A stretch of 64,000 nucleotides of DNA, from contig NZ_BBOJ01000003.1 of the NCBI RefSeq assembly GCF_000974445.1, positions 1 to 64,000 of the forward strand, given 5' to 3'. The notes under the pieces were generated by a model, which ran no database searches, was not told where the DNA came from, and worked only from the letters and a program-made list of their open reading frames with translations. Of this stretch, positions 1-7,700 are shown one piece after another (position 1 is the stretch's first letter; the number at the start of each line of letters is the position of its first letter). The DNA comes from Lentzea aerocolonigenes (GTDB lineage: Bacteria; Actinomycetota; Actinomycetes; Mycobacteriales; Pseudonocardiaceae). The translations under genes were made by a program, and so were the position numbers.

Positions 1-605
1 ACGGTGTCGATCTCGAAGCCGAACGCGTCGATCAGCCGGCACTGCGAGTTCACCCTGGCCCGCAACACCGGGTCCAGCGGGGCCGCCGCGAGCAGGGCAC
101 GCCCGCGCACCCCGAACAGGTCGGTGACCGGCAGCCGCAGGCCCTGCTTGGCCAGCACCGCGTGCACGCCCGCTTTCAACCCCGATCGCCGGCCGACCAG
201 CCGGCACCGGTACCGGACCAGCTCACGTAACTCCCGCACCTCCGGCGGAGCGATCCACGCCTCGGGCAGGCGGCCCATACGCAGCAGGTCCGCCAGATCG
301 GTGGCATCCCGCACATCGTTTTTCACCCGCCGGGTCGTGAATCCCTTGATCCCCAGCGGATGCGCCAGATGCACGTGCGCACCCGCTTCCGCGAGCACGT
401 CCGCGGCCCAGTACCAGCCATAGGTGGCCTCCAGCACCACCTCCGGCTCCTCACCGGCCTTGGCGATCTCGGCCATCAACGCCATTGGATCGTTCACGAT
501 CCGCACCGCGTCCAGCCGCTCACCCTCAGCGGTCATCCGCACGATCACCGAACGAGATCGGTGCAGATCGATCCCGACGAACTGTTTCCCGTCATACTCA
601 GACAC
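1..605 (-). CDS. IS110-family transposase, partial (copy 1)
   Basis: Recombinase of an IS110-family insertion sequence. Only the 5' part of the gene is visible; the rest lies beyond the window start. The roughly 200 visible residues align without gaps to the complete copy at 2946-4016 (position 1 corresponds to 3412 and the GTG start at 603-605 to 4014-4016) and differ from it by scattered substitutions. The DEDD-type N-terminal domain is intact: aspartate in GIDLHR, glutamate in LEATYGW and the NDVRDATDLADLLR aspartates. The visible part is open, so the gene may be functional. The upstream end is shared with copy 2 to about position 706. Confidence 0.88.
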   Translation of the reverse strand, partial: MSEYDGKQFVGIDLHRSRSVIVRMTAEGERLDAVRIVNDPMALMAEIAKAGEEPEVVLEATYGWYWAADVLAEAGAHVHLAHPLGIKGFTTRRVKNDVRDATDLADLLRMGRLPEAWIAPPEVRELRELVRYRCRLVGRRSGLKAGVHAVLAKQGLRLPVTDLFGVRGRALLAAAPLDPVLRARVNSQCRLIDAFGFEIDT

Positions 606-690
606 AGGGGCCTCCCTTGCGTGAGGACTTAGGCAACCCGAGTGTCCGCTCGGGACCCACCAGGAGCGAGGCCCCGCTCCTTCATCGCAT
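606..690 (-). mobile_element. Upstream (left) end of IS110-type copy 1
   Basis: Non-coding stretch between the transposase start and the inverted repeat at 691. It is nearly identical to the equivalent end of copy 2 (4017-4101) and includes the 16-mer GGCCCCGCTCCTTCAT at 670-685, the subterminal repeat of the element. Similarity between the copies stops soon after about position 710, so the element end lies between 686 and 710. The exact base cannot be fixed by eye. Confidence 0.6.
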
Positions 691-795
691 CAAGCCCCAA
701 TCGCAAGCGTGCGTGGTTGCGTTGGGTTGTTCGGCTCGCCTCATTACCGGTTGCCTGCGTTCGCATTGCCCTGTCCGGCTCGGCTTCGCCATCGC
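691..795 (+). repeat. Left arm of ~105-bp inverted repeat around the HNH gene
   Basis: Reverse complement of 2354-2457 with about ten differences, mostly around 706-730. Both arms carry CAAGCCCCAATCGCA at their outer edge, and an IS110-type element adjoins or lies near that edge on each side. The arms enclose only the DUF222/HNH gene and its flanks. Either this is a ~1.77-kb unit with long terminal inverted repeats, or a repeated target was used by the insertion sequences. Confidence 0.65.
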
Positions 796-1093
796 GGCTT
801 TTGTAGTGGGAGATTCGGCTCGGCTACGCCATTGCCTTGCCTTCGGCTTCGAGGTCGGGTTCGACTTCGGGAGATTAGCCCCGTTGGGTGCGCCTCGGCT
901 GCGTGGGATTCGTTCTCAGAATTAGCCTCGTGGGTTACCTTCGCGGAATTGCGGCCCACGCGGCAGGAGTAGCGCGCGGCACGAGTAGCGCGGGAGGAGA
1001 AGCGGCCTTCACCCACACAGCCGTTGGCCAGTCAGCGTTGGCGGGGTGCGTCCCCGTGGTCAGGCGGCCTTCATCGGCACCGCGTGGCCGTGG
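796..1093. other. Non-coding stretch with short GC-rich repeats
   Basis: No convincing gene. It contains imperfect direct copies of a 22-mer that starts TTCGGCTCGGCTACGCCATT (814-835; the related copy at 774-795 overlaps the inverted-repeat arm), and further on GCGCGGCACGAGTAGCGCGGGA-like words. It looks like decayed intergenic DNA downstream of the HNH gene. No terminator hairpin with a T-run was seen. Confidence 0.4.
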
Positions 1094-2287
1094 TTAGGCG
1101 GTGTTGATCGGGTTGCGTCTGGGTTTGCGGAGCGGGTCGAGCCAGTCGGGTGCGTAGAAGGTCGGTATCCCGTTGACCAGCTTGACTTCCCACCTGCTCT
1201 GGTGGATCAGCGTGTGGTGGTGGCGGCACAGCAGCACAGCGTTGTCGACCGAGGTATCTCCACCGTTGGCCCAGTGTTTGATGTGGTGGGCGTCGCAGTG
1301 TCTGGGTGGTCTGCCGCAGCCGGGGAAGGCGCAGCCCCGATCCCTGGCGACCAGGGTTCGTCGGATTCCGGCGGGGAAGGTGCGGGTCTTGCGGCCGATG
1401 TCCATCGGCTGGCCCTGGCTGCCCAGCAGCAGCGGGATGATGCCCGCATTGCAGGCCAGCTGGCGGACCTGGTCGGCCGGGATGTGATCGCCGTTGTCGA
1501 GCATGCCCTGCCCGACCCGCTCGGCGAGGTCCTCGTGCCGCATCGTCACAGTCAGCGTGACCGGTTCACCGCCGTGCTCGGGCAGCTGGTCGGCGCGCAG
1601 CATCAAGTCGACCAGCTCGGCCAGCGCGTCACCCTCGCGTTCGGAGCGGCTGCGCTCGTCTGGGCCTTGCCCGGTGTCGGGGCGGGGCTTGGCCAGCGGA
1701 TCCAGCAGTGCCTCGTACTTCGCACCGGTGACCTTGTCCAGCTTCGCCCGGATCTCCAGCCGCCCGTTCTTCCACTGCATCAAGTGCTGGTTGGTCAATG
1801 GTGCGGGCTCGGGGTCACGAGGCTCCGGGTCGTTCTGGAAGAGGCTGTAGGCGAGTTTCTTGCCCAGGCCACGGACCGTGACGGGCTCGAAGTCACGCGC
1901 GTAGCCCACCACCGTGGCCTCCTGCTCGGCAGGCACGGTCTCCATGACCGCCGCGACCGCCGCGACGTGCTCGACTGACAGCGCGCCCTCGGCCACCGCC
2001 GCCGCCGTCAGCGGAAGCTTGGGGGCGAGTTCACTGCCGGTCGGGGTGATCTCGTTGGTCAGCAGGGCAGCGTTGTCGATCCACCGCTTGGCGACGTGAA
2101 TGTCCCAGCGGACGACGTGCCGCAACACCTTCGGCAAATCCTTGTAGCCGAGCTCGCTCGCGGCTCCGCGCCGATCCAATTCGGCGACGATCTGCAACGC
2201 GGCATTCTCACGAACCCGGATTTCCGCCACCTCGTCGACGAGACTGCGGAGCAGCTCGTCGGTGAAGAGGAGGCGGGTCTCGATCAC
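1094..2287 (-). CDS. DUF222 and HNH endonuclease domain protein (13E12 family)
   Basis: A 397-residue member of the actinobacterial 13E12 repeat family: an alpha-helical DUF222 region over about residues 10-290, then a C-terminal HNH nuclease motif. CAFPGC, then DAHHIKHWANGG, then NAVLLCRHHHTLIH give the zinc cysteines and HNH residues. The family is multicopy in actinobacteria and probably acts on DNA, but its role is not settled. I chose GTG at 2285-2287 because TAGATT (2295-2300, minus strand) lies 7 nt upstream, the leaderless pattern; TTG at 2296 would overlap that box. The gene sits between long inverted repeats and IS110 copies, which suggests mobility. Confidence 0.85.
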   Translation of the reverse strand: MIETRLLFTDELLRSLVDEVAEIRVRENAALQIVAELDRRGAASELGYKDLPKVLRHVVRWDIHVAKRWIDNAALLTNEITPTGSELAPKLPLTAAAVAEGALSVEHVAAVAAVMETVPAEQEATVVGYARDFEPVTVRGLGKKLAYSLFQNDPEPRDPEPAPLTNQHLMQWKNGRLEIRAKLDKVTGAKYEALLDPLAKPRPDTGQGPDERSRSEREGDALAELVDLMLRADQLPEHGGEPVTLTVTMRHEDLAERVGQGMLDNGDHIPADQVRQLACNAGIIPLLLGSQGQPMDIGRKTRTFPAGIRRTLVARDRGCAFPGCGRPPRHCDAHHIKHWANGGDTSVDNAVLLCRHHHTLIHQSRWEVKLVNGIPTFYAPDWLDPLRKPRRNPINTA

Positions 2288-2353
2288 GTGTTCCAATCTA
2301 CCGCAAGATCACGAACAAATAACGGGCAAAGCCGCACACGATCGGGTGAACCA

Positions 2354-2457
2354 GCGATGGCGAAGCCGAGCCGGACAGGGCAATGCGAACGCAGGAAACC
2401 GGTAATGAGGTGAGCCGACCAACAAACGCAACCACGCACGACTGCGATTGGGGCTTG
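2354..2457 (-). repeat. Right arm of ~105-bp inverted repeat around the HNH gene
   Basis: Inverted copy of 691-795. Its outer end reads TGCGATTGGGGCTTGA (2443-2458), which is also complementary, with one mismatch, to 4101-4116 on the far side of IS copy 2. Confidence 0.65.
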
Positions 2458-2481
2458 ACTTTGGGTGCGAGGTGCTATGCT
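2455..2481 (+). promoter_or_regulatory. Putative promoter TTGACT / TGCTATGCT
   Basis: A -35-like TTGACT (2455-2460) and an extended -10-like TGC-TATGCT (2473-2481) with a short 15-nt spacer. It starts at the edge of the inverted-repeat arm and points towards the terminator-like hairpin at 2492. A transcript from here would be antisense to the transposase. No gene begins nearby. Confidence 0.35.
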
Positions 2482-2491
2482 GGTTGGATCG

Positions 2492-2517
2492 GCCGGGCTC
2501 CTTATGCCCGGCTTTTT
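2492..2517 (+). terminator. Hairpin plus T-run
   Basis: Perfect 7-bp stem GCCGGGC / GCCCGGC (2492-2498 / 2506-2512), 7-nt loop, followed by TTTTT at 2513-2517. This is an intrinsic-terminator shape only ~10 nt after the expected start of the promoter at 2455-2481, so it may be an attenuator, the first stem of a structured RNA, or a barrier against outside transcription. Confidence 0.5.
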
Positions 2518-2945
2518 AAGGCCGATGTGCGCCTCGCAAGGGCCCCGAAGTCATCTATGAAGGAGCGGGGCCGGTCAAGTCCGTTGCGGGGCTTGTTTTC
2601 GGGGGTTTTCGGCTGTTTGTGGGCAGGCGTGTCCGGCGACGGGGTCAATGACCGGCCGCAGGCCGCCCCCGGAGGGGGCCGGAGGGTCTTGACGCCGTCG
2701 CTGGACGGGTCACGCTGCTGAGGGCCGAAAGCCCCTCTTTGTGTTGTGTGGGGTCGCGTTCACCGTGCCGGGGTCTGTTCCCGGTGGCAGACCAGTTGCC
2801 TGGTTGCCGGTCATCTATTCGCAGGTGTGTGCGTGGTGGGGTGCGACCGTGACCGGGCGGGGTCAATCAAGACCACGACCACGCCACCGGGTGGTGGGGG
2901 TCAGACTTCGGGCGATCCGCGTCCGGTCACGACCAGGCCCGCGGC
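2518..2945. other. Long non-coding end downstream of the IS110 transposase
   Basis: About 430 bp without a credible gene between the hairpin at 2492 and the transposase stop. It contains the subterminal repeat at 2557-2572 and several GC hairpins, for example GGGC-CGAA-AGCCC with flanking GAG/CTC near 2718-2738. IS110-family elements of the IS1111 group carry a longer non-coding end on this side of the transposase, where the bridge RNA is predicted to be encoded. I infer the same here but cannot assign its loops. Confidence 0.35.
2557..2572 (+). repeat. Subterminal inverted repeat of IS copy 2 (transposase 3' side)
   Basis: ATGAAGGAGCGGGGCC, the exact reverse complement of 4081-4096 on the other side of the transposase and of 670-685 in copy 1. 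Subterminal inverted repeats of this size mark the IS1111 group of the IS110 family. Confidence 0.6.
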
Positions 2946-4016
2946 TCATGCCGCGGCGTCCGGTGAACTGGTGGTGTCCGGTGAACTGGTGGTGGCGCGC
3001 GGGTCCAGGGCACGGATGTGCCCGTCCCGCAGGCCGAAATAGACCAGGGTGAGCAGTCGGCGGGCGACGGCGACGGTGGCGATACCGCGACCGCGGCGCT
3101 GGCGGATGCCGTCACGGGTGGCGACTGGCCAGCCCGCGCTGGCGGGGATCTTCTGGGCGGCCTCGACCAGCGCCCAGCGCAGCAGGCGCGAGCCCTGCTT
3201 GGTGATGTGACCACGCCGCACCGTGCGGTCGGACTCGTAGTGTTTCGGGGTCAGCCCGGCCCACGAGCACAGCTGCCGCGGCCCGGCGAACCGGTGCACG
3301 TCCCCGATCTCGGCAACGATCACCGCCGCGAGGATCGGGCCGATACCGGGGACCTGCTGGATTACCGCCCAGCCCGGGTCCTTCGCGGCCCGGCGCAGCA
3401 GCAGGCCGGTGACGGTGTCGATCTCGAAATCGAACGCCTCGATCAGCCGGCACAGCGAGTTCGCCCTGGCCCGCAACACCGGGTCCAGCGGAGCCGCCGC
3501 GAGCAGGGCACGCCCCCGCACCCCGAACAGATCGGTGACCGGCAGCCGCAGGCCCTGCTTGGCCAGCACCGCGTGCACACCCGCCTTCAACCCCGACCGC
3601 CGACCGACCAACCGGCACCGATACCGCACCAGCTCCCGCAACTCCCGCACCGCCGGCGGGGCGATCCACGCCTCCGGCAACCGGCCCATCCGCAGCAGAT
3701 CCGCCAGATCCGTGGCATCCCGCACATCGTTCTTCACCCGCCGGGTCGTGAAACCCTTGATCCCCAGAGGATGCGCCAGATGCACCCGCGCGCCAGCCCC
3801 GGCCAGAACATCCACGGCCCAGTACCAGCCGTACGTGGCCTCCAGCACCACCTCCGGCGCCTCACCGGCCTTGCCGATCTCGGTCATCAACGCCATTGGA
3901 TCGTTCACGATCCGCACCGCGTCCAACCGCTCACCCTCCGCGGTCATCCGCACGATCACCGAACGAGACCGGTGCAAATCGATCCCGACGAACTGTTTCC
4001 CGTCATACTCAGACAC
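2946..4016 (-). CDS. IS110-family transposase (copy 2, complete)
   Basis: A 356-residue recombinase with an N-terminal RuvC-like DEDD domain (GIDLHR, LEATYGW, NDVRDATDLADLLR) and a C-terminal Transposase_20 domain (PGIGPILAAVIVAEIG, CSWAGLTPKHYESD, GHITKQGSRLLRWAL). The serine of GSRLLR is in the region of the family's nucleophile. In well-studied members the protein inserts a circular intermediate under guidance of a bridge RNA. Length and motifs are complete. The tail carries a duplicated TTSSPD hexapeptide from an 18-bp tandem repeat at about 2958-2993. GTG start at 4014-4016. Confidence 0.93.
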   Translation of the reverse strand: MSEYDGKQFVGIDLHRSRSVIVRMTAEGERLDAVRIVNDPMALMTEIGKAGEAPEVVLEATYGWYWAVDVLAGAGARVHLAHPLGIKGFTTRRVKNDVRDATDLADLLRMGRLPEAWIAPPAVRELRELVRYRCRLVGRRSGLKAGVHAVLAKQGLRLPVTDLFGVRGRALLAAAPLDPVLRARANSLCRLIEAFDFEIDTVTGLLLRRAAKDPGWAVIQQVPGIGPILAAVIVAEIGDVHRFAGPRQLCSWAGLTPKHYESDRTVRRGHITKQGSRLLRWALVEAAQKIPASAGWPVATRDGIRQRRGRGIATVAVARRLLTLVYFGLRDGHIRALDPRATTSSPDTTSSPDAAA

Positions 4017-4080
4017 CAGGGGCCTCCCTTGCGTGAGAACTAGGCAACCCGAGTGTCCGCTCGGGACCCACCAGGAGCGA

Positions 4081-4096
4081 GGCCCCGCTCCTTCAT
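4081..4096 (+). repeat. Subterminal inverted repeat of IS copy 2 (transposase 5' side)
   Basis: GGCCCCGCTCCTTCAT, reverse complement of 2557-2572 and identical to 670-685. Copies 1 and 2 remain similar for about 25 bp beyond it and then diverge. Confidence 0.6.
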
Positions 4097-4116
4097 CACA
4101 TCAAGCCCCGATCGCA

Positions 4117-4382
4117 ATCGTCGCGAAGCGGCGATGAAATGACCCGGCTCGTCATACAACCCACGCAACCACCAACACAAAGGCGACCACACCAGCAAAA
4201 GGTGACCAACCCCGCTGGAACCCGCGCCGAACCACCCAAGCCGACCCGCACACGGTCGAACCCGGTCACGACCACGTTGTTCGTCGCGCACGAAGTCCAC
4301 CAGAGATCACAGGTCGCTGCGGTGTGATCGACGTTCCGTGTGGGTACCTCTCCCCCAGCTTCTCAGGGGAAGGAACACCACC
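4117..4382. other. Intergenic stretch after the IS element
   Basis: Between the IS end and the next gene I see no gene with a plausible ribosome site and no strong promoter. Base composition is less extreme (A/C-rich patches such as ACCAACACAAAGGCGACC), which fits decayed accessory DNA. A ribosome-binding GGGGAAGGAA lies just before 4383. Confidence 0.3.
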
Positions 4383-4778
4383 ATGCCGCGCCGCCTGTCC
4401 GTGCTGCCACTCGTGCTGTTGATCACCGCGGCCGGGCTCGACCTCCTGCACCTGCTCACCGGCAGCGAGGCGGTCGCTTACGTCACGTGGCACCTGATCG
4501 CTGCCGGCCTGTTGCTCGGCATCGCGGTGGCCGCCGCGCAGTGGCTCGACCGGATCTTCGGCGAGACGGCGACCCGCGCGTCCGGGCGTGACCTGGGGGT
4601 GGTCTTCGTGCTCGCGCTGTTCGGGGTGAGCTGGGCGTTGCGGCTGGGCCAGACGGGGTGGGAACCGACGTGGGCCGCCGTGCTCGCGGGGTGGGTCGGG
4701 GCGCTGAGTGCCGGTGTGGTGCTTCAGGGCCGGTCGCCTGTCCAGCGAGCTCAGCTCGACGGCGTCTCCGCCCGGTGA
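4383..4778 (+). CDS. Small integral membrane protein
   Basis: A 131-residue protein with about four hydrophobic helices (LPLVLLITAAGLDLLHLL, the stretch around WHLIAAGLLLGIAVAAA, VVFVLALFGVSWAL, and WAAVLAGWVGALSAGVVL) and a short polar tail. The layout resembles DUF2231-type predicted membrane proteins, but no diagnostic motif is visible and the function is unknown. The ATG at 4383 has GGGGAAGGAA at good spacing; an in-frame ATG at 4338 lacks one. It is probably monocistronic. Confidence 0.7.
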   Translation: MPRRLSVLPLVLLITAAGLDLLHLLTGSEAVAYVTWHLIAAGLLLGIAVAAAQWLDRIFGETATRASGRDLGVVFVLALFGVSWALRLGQTGWEPTWAAVLAGWVGALSAGVVLQGRSPVQRAQLDGVSAR

Positions 4779-4824
4779 GCAGTGCCAGGAGCTGGTGCGC
4801 TGAGCCGCTCTGTACCGTGCGCGC

Positions 4825-5367
4825 GTGGAGATCACCGACGACCGCGTCTTTCCCGCCGCGCTGGCCGCGCTGAGCGGCATCGACTTCCCGTACGACTACG
4901 ACGAGAAGACCGACACCCCGGATCCGGGCAACATCGACTACGAGCCCTACGACGAGTTCGACTCCGCTGAGGAGACCACGGACTGGATCAGGGCGTGGAC
5001 CGGCAACGAAGAGTTGGACGGTGACGCGTTCCGGGTGTTCGGGCAGGACGGCACCGGTGGTCTGGCCGTGCTGTGGCTCGTGCGGCCGGGAGCGTTGGCC
5101 GAGCAACCCGTGGCGTTCTTCGGGTCCGAGGGCGAGGTCGGTGTCGTGGCGCGCAGTCTGGGCGAGTTCCTGTGGCTGCTGGCCGGTGGCGTCGGGCCTC
5201 TGGAGGCCGTGGAGTTCGGGTCCGACAGCGGTGTGCCGCACGAGGAACTCCGTGCTGTGGCGGAGAAGCACTCCGGTGTCGAGCCGCGCACGCCCGCCGA
5301 GGTGCTGGCGGCGGCGCGGGCGGAGTTCCCGGACTTCGCGGAGATGGTGCAGTCCTGGTGCAGGTGA
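4825..5367 (+). CDS. SUKH (SMI1/KNR4)-like protein
   Basis: A 180-residue acidic soluble protein. The middle part (FGQDGTGGLAVLWLVRPG, then QPVAFFGSEGEVGVVARSLGEFLWLLAGG) matches the pattern of the SMI1/KNR4 or SUKH superfamily, many of whose members are immunity proteins against toxins. No toxin gene lies beside it, so an immunity role is only a family-level possibility. GTG start at 4825, with TACCGT at 4813-4818 six bases upstream, which fits a leaderless transcript. Confidence 0.65.
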   Translation: MEITDDRVFPAALAALSGIDFPYDYDEKTDTPDPGNIDYEPYDEFDSAEETTDWIRAWTGNEELDGDAFRVFGQDGTGGLAVLWLVRPGALAEQPVAFFGSEGEVGVVARSLGEFLWLLAGGVGPLEAVEFGSDSGVPHEELRAVAEKHSGVEPRTPAEVLAAARAEFPDFAEMVQSWCR

Positions 5368-5390
5368 ACCGGTCATCGTTCCGGTCCACC

Positions 5391-5406
5391 AATGGTCTAC
5401 ACCACT
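5391..5406 (+). promoter_or_regulatory. DasR-type (dre) operator
   Basis: AATGGTCTACACCACT matches the Streptomyces DasR consensus ACTGGTCTAGACCACT at 14 of 16 bases. It lies 74 bp upstream of the GH3 start and just upstream of a possible -10 box (TACGCT, 5421-5426). DasR is the GntR-family N-acetylglucosamine-responsive regulator, so this gene may answer to aminosugars. The assignment is by motif only. Confidence 0.55.
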
Positions 5407-5479
5407 TTGAGGGCGCGGGATACGCTCGACGAACCTGTTGTGCCGCGAGGTGAACAGGCCCTCGTCCTGCGGAGGCTTC

Positions 5480-7696
5480 ATGAGAAAGCTCCTCGCGGCC
5501 GTGCTCCTGCTCACGGCCTCAGCAGTCCCAGCCAGTGCCGCCGCCGACCCGATCTACCAGGATCCGGCGCAACCGATCCCCGCCCGCGTCTCCGACCTGC
5601 TCGGCCGGATGTCGCTCGACGAGAAGGTCGGGCAGATGACGCAGGCGGAGCGCGGCGCCGTGAGCAACGCCGACCTGACGAACTTCCGGATCGGCTCGCT
5701 GCTGTCCGGCGGGGGTTCCGCGCCCTCGCCGAACAACGCCACGGCGTGGGCGGACATGTACGACAACTTCCAGCGCGCCGCGATGGCGACGCCGCTGGGA
5801 ATTCCCCTGATCTACGGCGTGGACGCCGTGCACGGGCACAACAACGTCGCCGGCGCCACGATCTTCCCGCACAACATCGGCCTCGGTGCGACCCGCGACC
5901 CGGCGTTGGTGCAGCGGATCGGCCGGGCCACGGCGGAAGAGGTGTCGGGTACCGGCATCGACTGGGATTTCGCGCCGTGCCTGTGCGTCGCGCGCAACGA
6001 CAGGTGGGGCCGCACCTACGAGTCGTTCGGTGAGACGCCCGAGAACGCGACGTCGATGACCACGCTGATCACCGGGTTGCAGGGCACCAAGCTGTCCGAC
6101 CCCGGCTCCGTGATGGCCACCGCCAAGCACTACATCGGCGACGGTGGCACGACCGACGGCGACGACCAGGGCAACACCCAGCTCGGCGAGGCGGAGTTGC
6201 GGGCGGTCCACCTGCCGCCGTTCCGCGAGGCGGTTGCCCGCGGTGTCGGTTCGGTGATGATCACGTACAGCAGCTGGAACGGCGTGAAGACCCACGGCCA
6301 CAAGTACCTCGTCACCGACGTGCTGAAGAACGAGCTGGGCTTCAGCGGCCTGGTCGTGTCGGACTGGAACGCGATCGACCAGATCGACGGCCAGCCGGGC
6401 TTCACCGCCGCCGAGGTCCGCACGTCGATCAACGCGGGTCTCGACATGATCATGGTGCCGACCGAGTGGCGCTCGTTCATCACGTTGCTCAAGGCGGAGG
6501 TGCAGGCGGGCCGTGTGCCGATGTCGCGCATCGACGACGCGAACCGCCGCATCCTGACCAAGAAGTTCGAGCTGGGCCTGTTCGAGAAGCCGCTGACCGA
6601 CCGCTCGTACACCCCGGCCGTCGGCAACGCGGCGCACCGGGCGCTCGCGCGGGAGGCCGTGCGCAAGTCCCAGGTGCTGCTGAAGAACCAGAACGGCGTG
6701 CTGCCGTTGCCGAAGACCGCCTCGAAGCTGTTCGTGGCGGGCAAGAGCGCGGACGACATCGGCCACCAGAGCGGCGGCTGGACGATCTCCTGGCAGGGCG
6801 GCAGCGGGCCGGTGACGCCGGGAACGACTGTGCTGCAAGGAATCCGGTCGGCCGTGTCGACGTCCACCACGGTGACCTACAACCGCAACGGCACGGGCAT
6901 CGACGGCAGCTACCAGGCCGCGGTCGCCGTGATCGGCGAGACCCCGTACGCCGAGGGTGCCGGTGACCGCCCCGGCGGCATGGGCCTCGACAGCGAGGAC
7001 CTCGCGACGCTGAACACCCTGCGCGCGTCCGGTGTCCCGGTCGTGGTGGTGCTGGTGTCCGGGCGCCCGCTGGACATCGCGGCCCAGCTGCCGGGCTGGC
7101 ACGCGCTGGTCGCGGCCTGGCTGCCGGGCACCGAGGGCAACGGCGTGGCGGACGTCCTGTTCGGCGACTACAAGCCGACCGGCACGCTGCCGTTCACGTG
7201 GATGCAGAGCGCCGGCCAGCAGCCGATCAACGTCGGTGACGGCAAGACTCCCCTGTTCCCCCACGGGTTCGGCGCGCAGTTCCCGGCCACGCAGAACGCC
7301 TACGCGCTGATCGGCGCCTCTTACTACGACGAACAGCGCGGCACGCAGGTCGAGCGGTGCACCGACTCGGGCTGCGGGCAGAACGTCGGTTACCTGACGC
7401 CGGGCGACTACGTGGCCTACGCGGACGTCGACTTCGGCGCCACCCCGCCGGCCTCGGTGACCACGCGGATCGCGTCCGGCTCGAACGCGGGTGGCACGCT
7501 GCAGTACCGCCTCGACAGCCCGACCGGTCCGGTGGTCGCCACCGTGTCTGCGGCGAACACCGGCGGGTGGCAGACGTGGACGAGCCGGACCGCGGCGGCG
7601 TCGGGAGCGACCGGGGTGCACCGGCTGTACCTGGTGGCGACCGGTGGCACCGGCGGCGATCTGGCGAACGTGAACTGGTTCCAGTTCGCCCGCTGA
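5480..7696 (+). CDS. Secreted GH3 beta-glucosidase/glucan glucohydrolase with C-terminal CBM6-like domain
   Basis: A 738-residue exo-acting glycoside hydrolase. It has a signal peptide (MRKLLAAVLLLTASAVPASA), then GH3 N- and C-terminal domains to about residue 600 and a CBM6-like beta-sandwich to the end (YYDEQRGTQVERC ... DLANVNWFQFAR). VVSDWNAID carries the family nucleophile, aspartate 295; the AKHYIGDGGTTDGDDQGNT segment is of glucan glucohydrolase (ExoI/ExoP) type rather than NagZ type. ATG at 5480 follows GGAGG. The substrate is probably a beta-glucan oligosaccharide. The DasR-like site upstream suggests co-control with chitin or aminosugar use. Confidence 0.88.
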   Translation: MRKLLAAVLLLTASAVPASAAADPIYQDPAQPIPARVSDLLGRMSLDEKVGQMTQAERGAVSNADLTNFRIGSLLSGGGSAPSPNNATAWADMYDNFQRAAMATPLGIPLIYGVDAVHGHNNVAGATIFPHNIGLGATRDPALVQRIGRATAEEVSGTGIDWDFAPCLCVARNDRWGRTYESFGETPENATSMTTLITGLQGTKLSDPGSVMATAKHYIGDGGTTDGDDQGNTQLGEAELRAVHLPPFREAVARGVGSVMITYSSWNGVKTHGHKYLVTDVLKNELGFSGLVVSDWNAIDQIDGQPGFTAAEVRTSINAGLDMIMVPTEWRSFITLLKAEVQAGRVPMSRIDDANRRILTKKFELGLFEKPLTDRSYTPAVGNAAHRALAREAVRKSQVLLKNQNGVLPLPKTASKLFVAGKSADDIGHQSGGWTISWQGGSGPVTPGTTVLQGIRSAVSTSTTVTYNRNGTGIDGSYQAAVAVIGETPYAEGAGDRPGGMGLDSEDLATLNTLRASGVPVVVVLVSGRPLDIAAQLPGWHALVAAWLPGTEGNGVADVLFGDYKPTGTLPFTWMQSAGQQPINVGDGKTPLFPHGFGAQFPATQNAYALIGASYYDEQRGTQVERCTDSGCGQNVGYLTPGDYVAYADVDFGATPPASVTTRIASGSNAGGTLQYRLDSPTGPVVATVSAANTGGWQTWTSRTAAASGATGVHRLYLVATGGTGGDLANVNWFQFAR

Positions 7697-7700
7697 ACGC

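Larger units (their letters stand above)
2557..4103 (-). mobile_element. IS110-family (IS1111-like) insertion sequence, copy 2
   Basis: A complete transposase gene (2946-4016) flanked by perfect 16-bp inverted repeats at 2557-2572 and 4081-4096. The true ends probably lie a few bases outside these. A second, outer pair (2443-2458 and 4101-4116) could instead be the end or the target. IS110 elements usually make no target duplication, and none is obvious here. Confidence 0.6.

Noticed and set aside
4040-4300. 86-codon minus-strand frame upstream of IS copy 2
   Set aside because: It crosses the IS end and its non-coding upstream region, has no ribosome site, and differs from the same region in copy 1.
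5519-7621. Minus-strand open frame of 700 codons opposite the GH3 gene
   Set aside because: Antisense shadow without domain or start signal.
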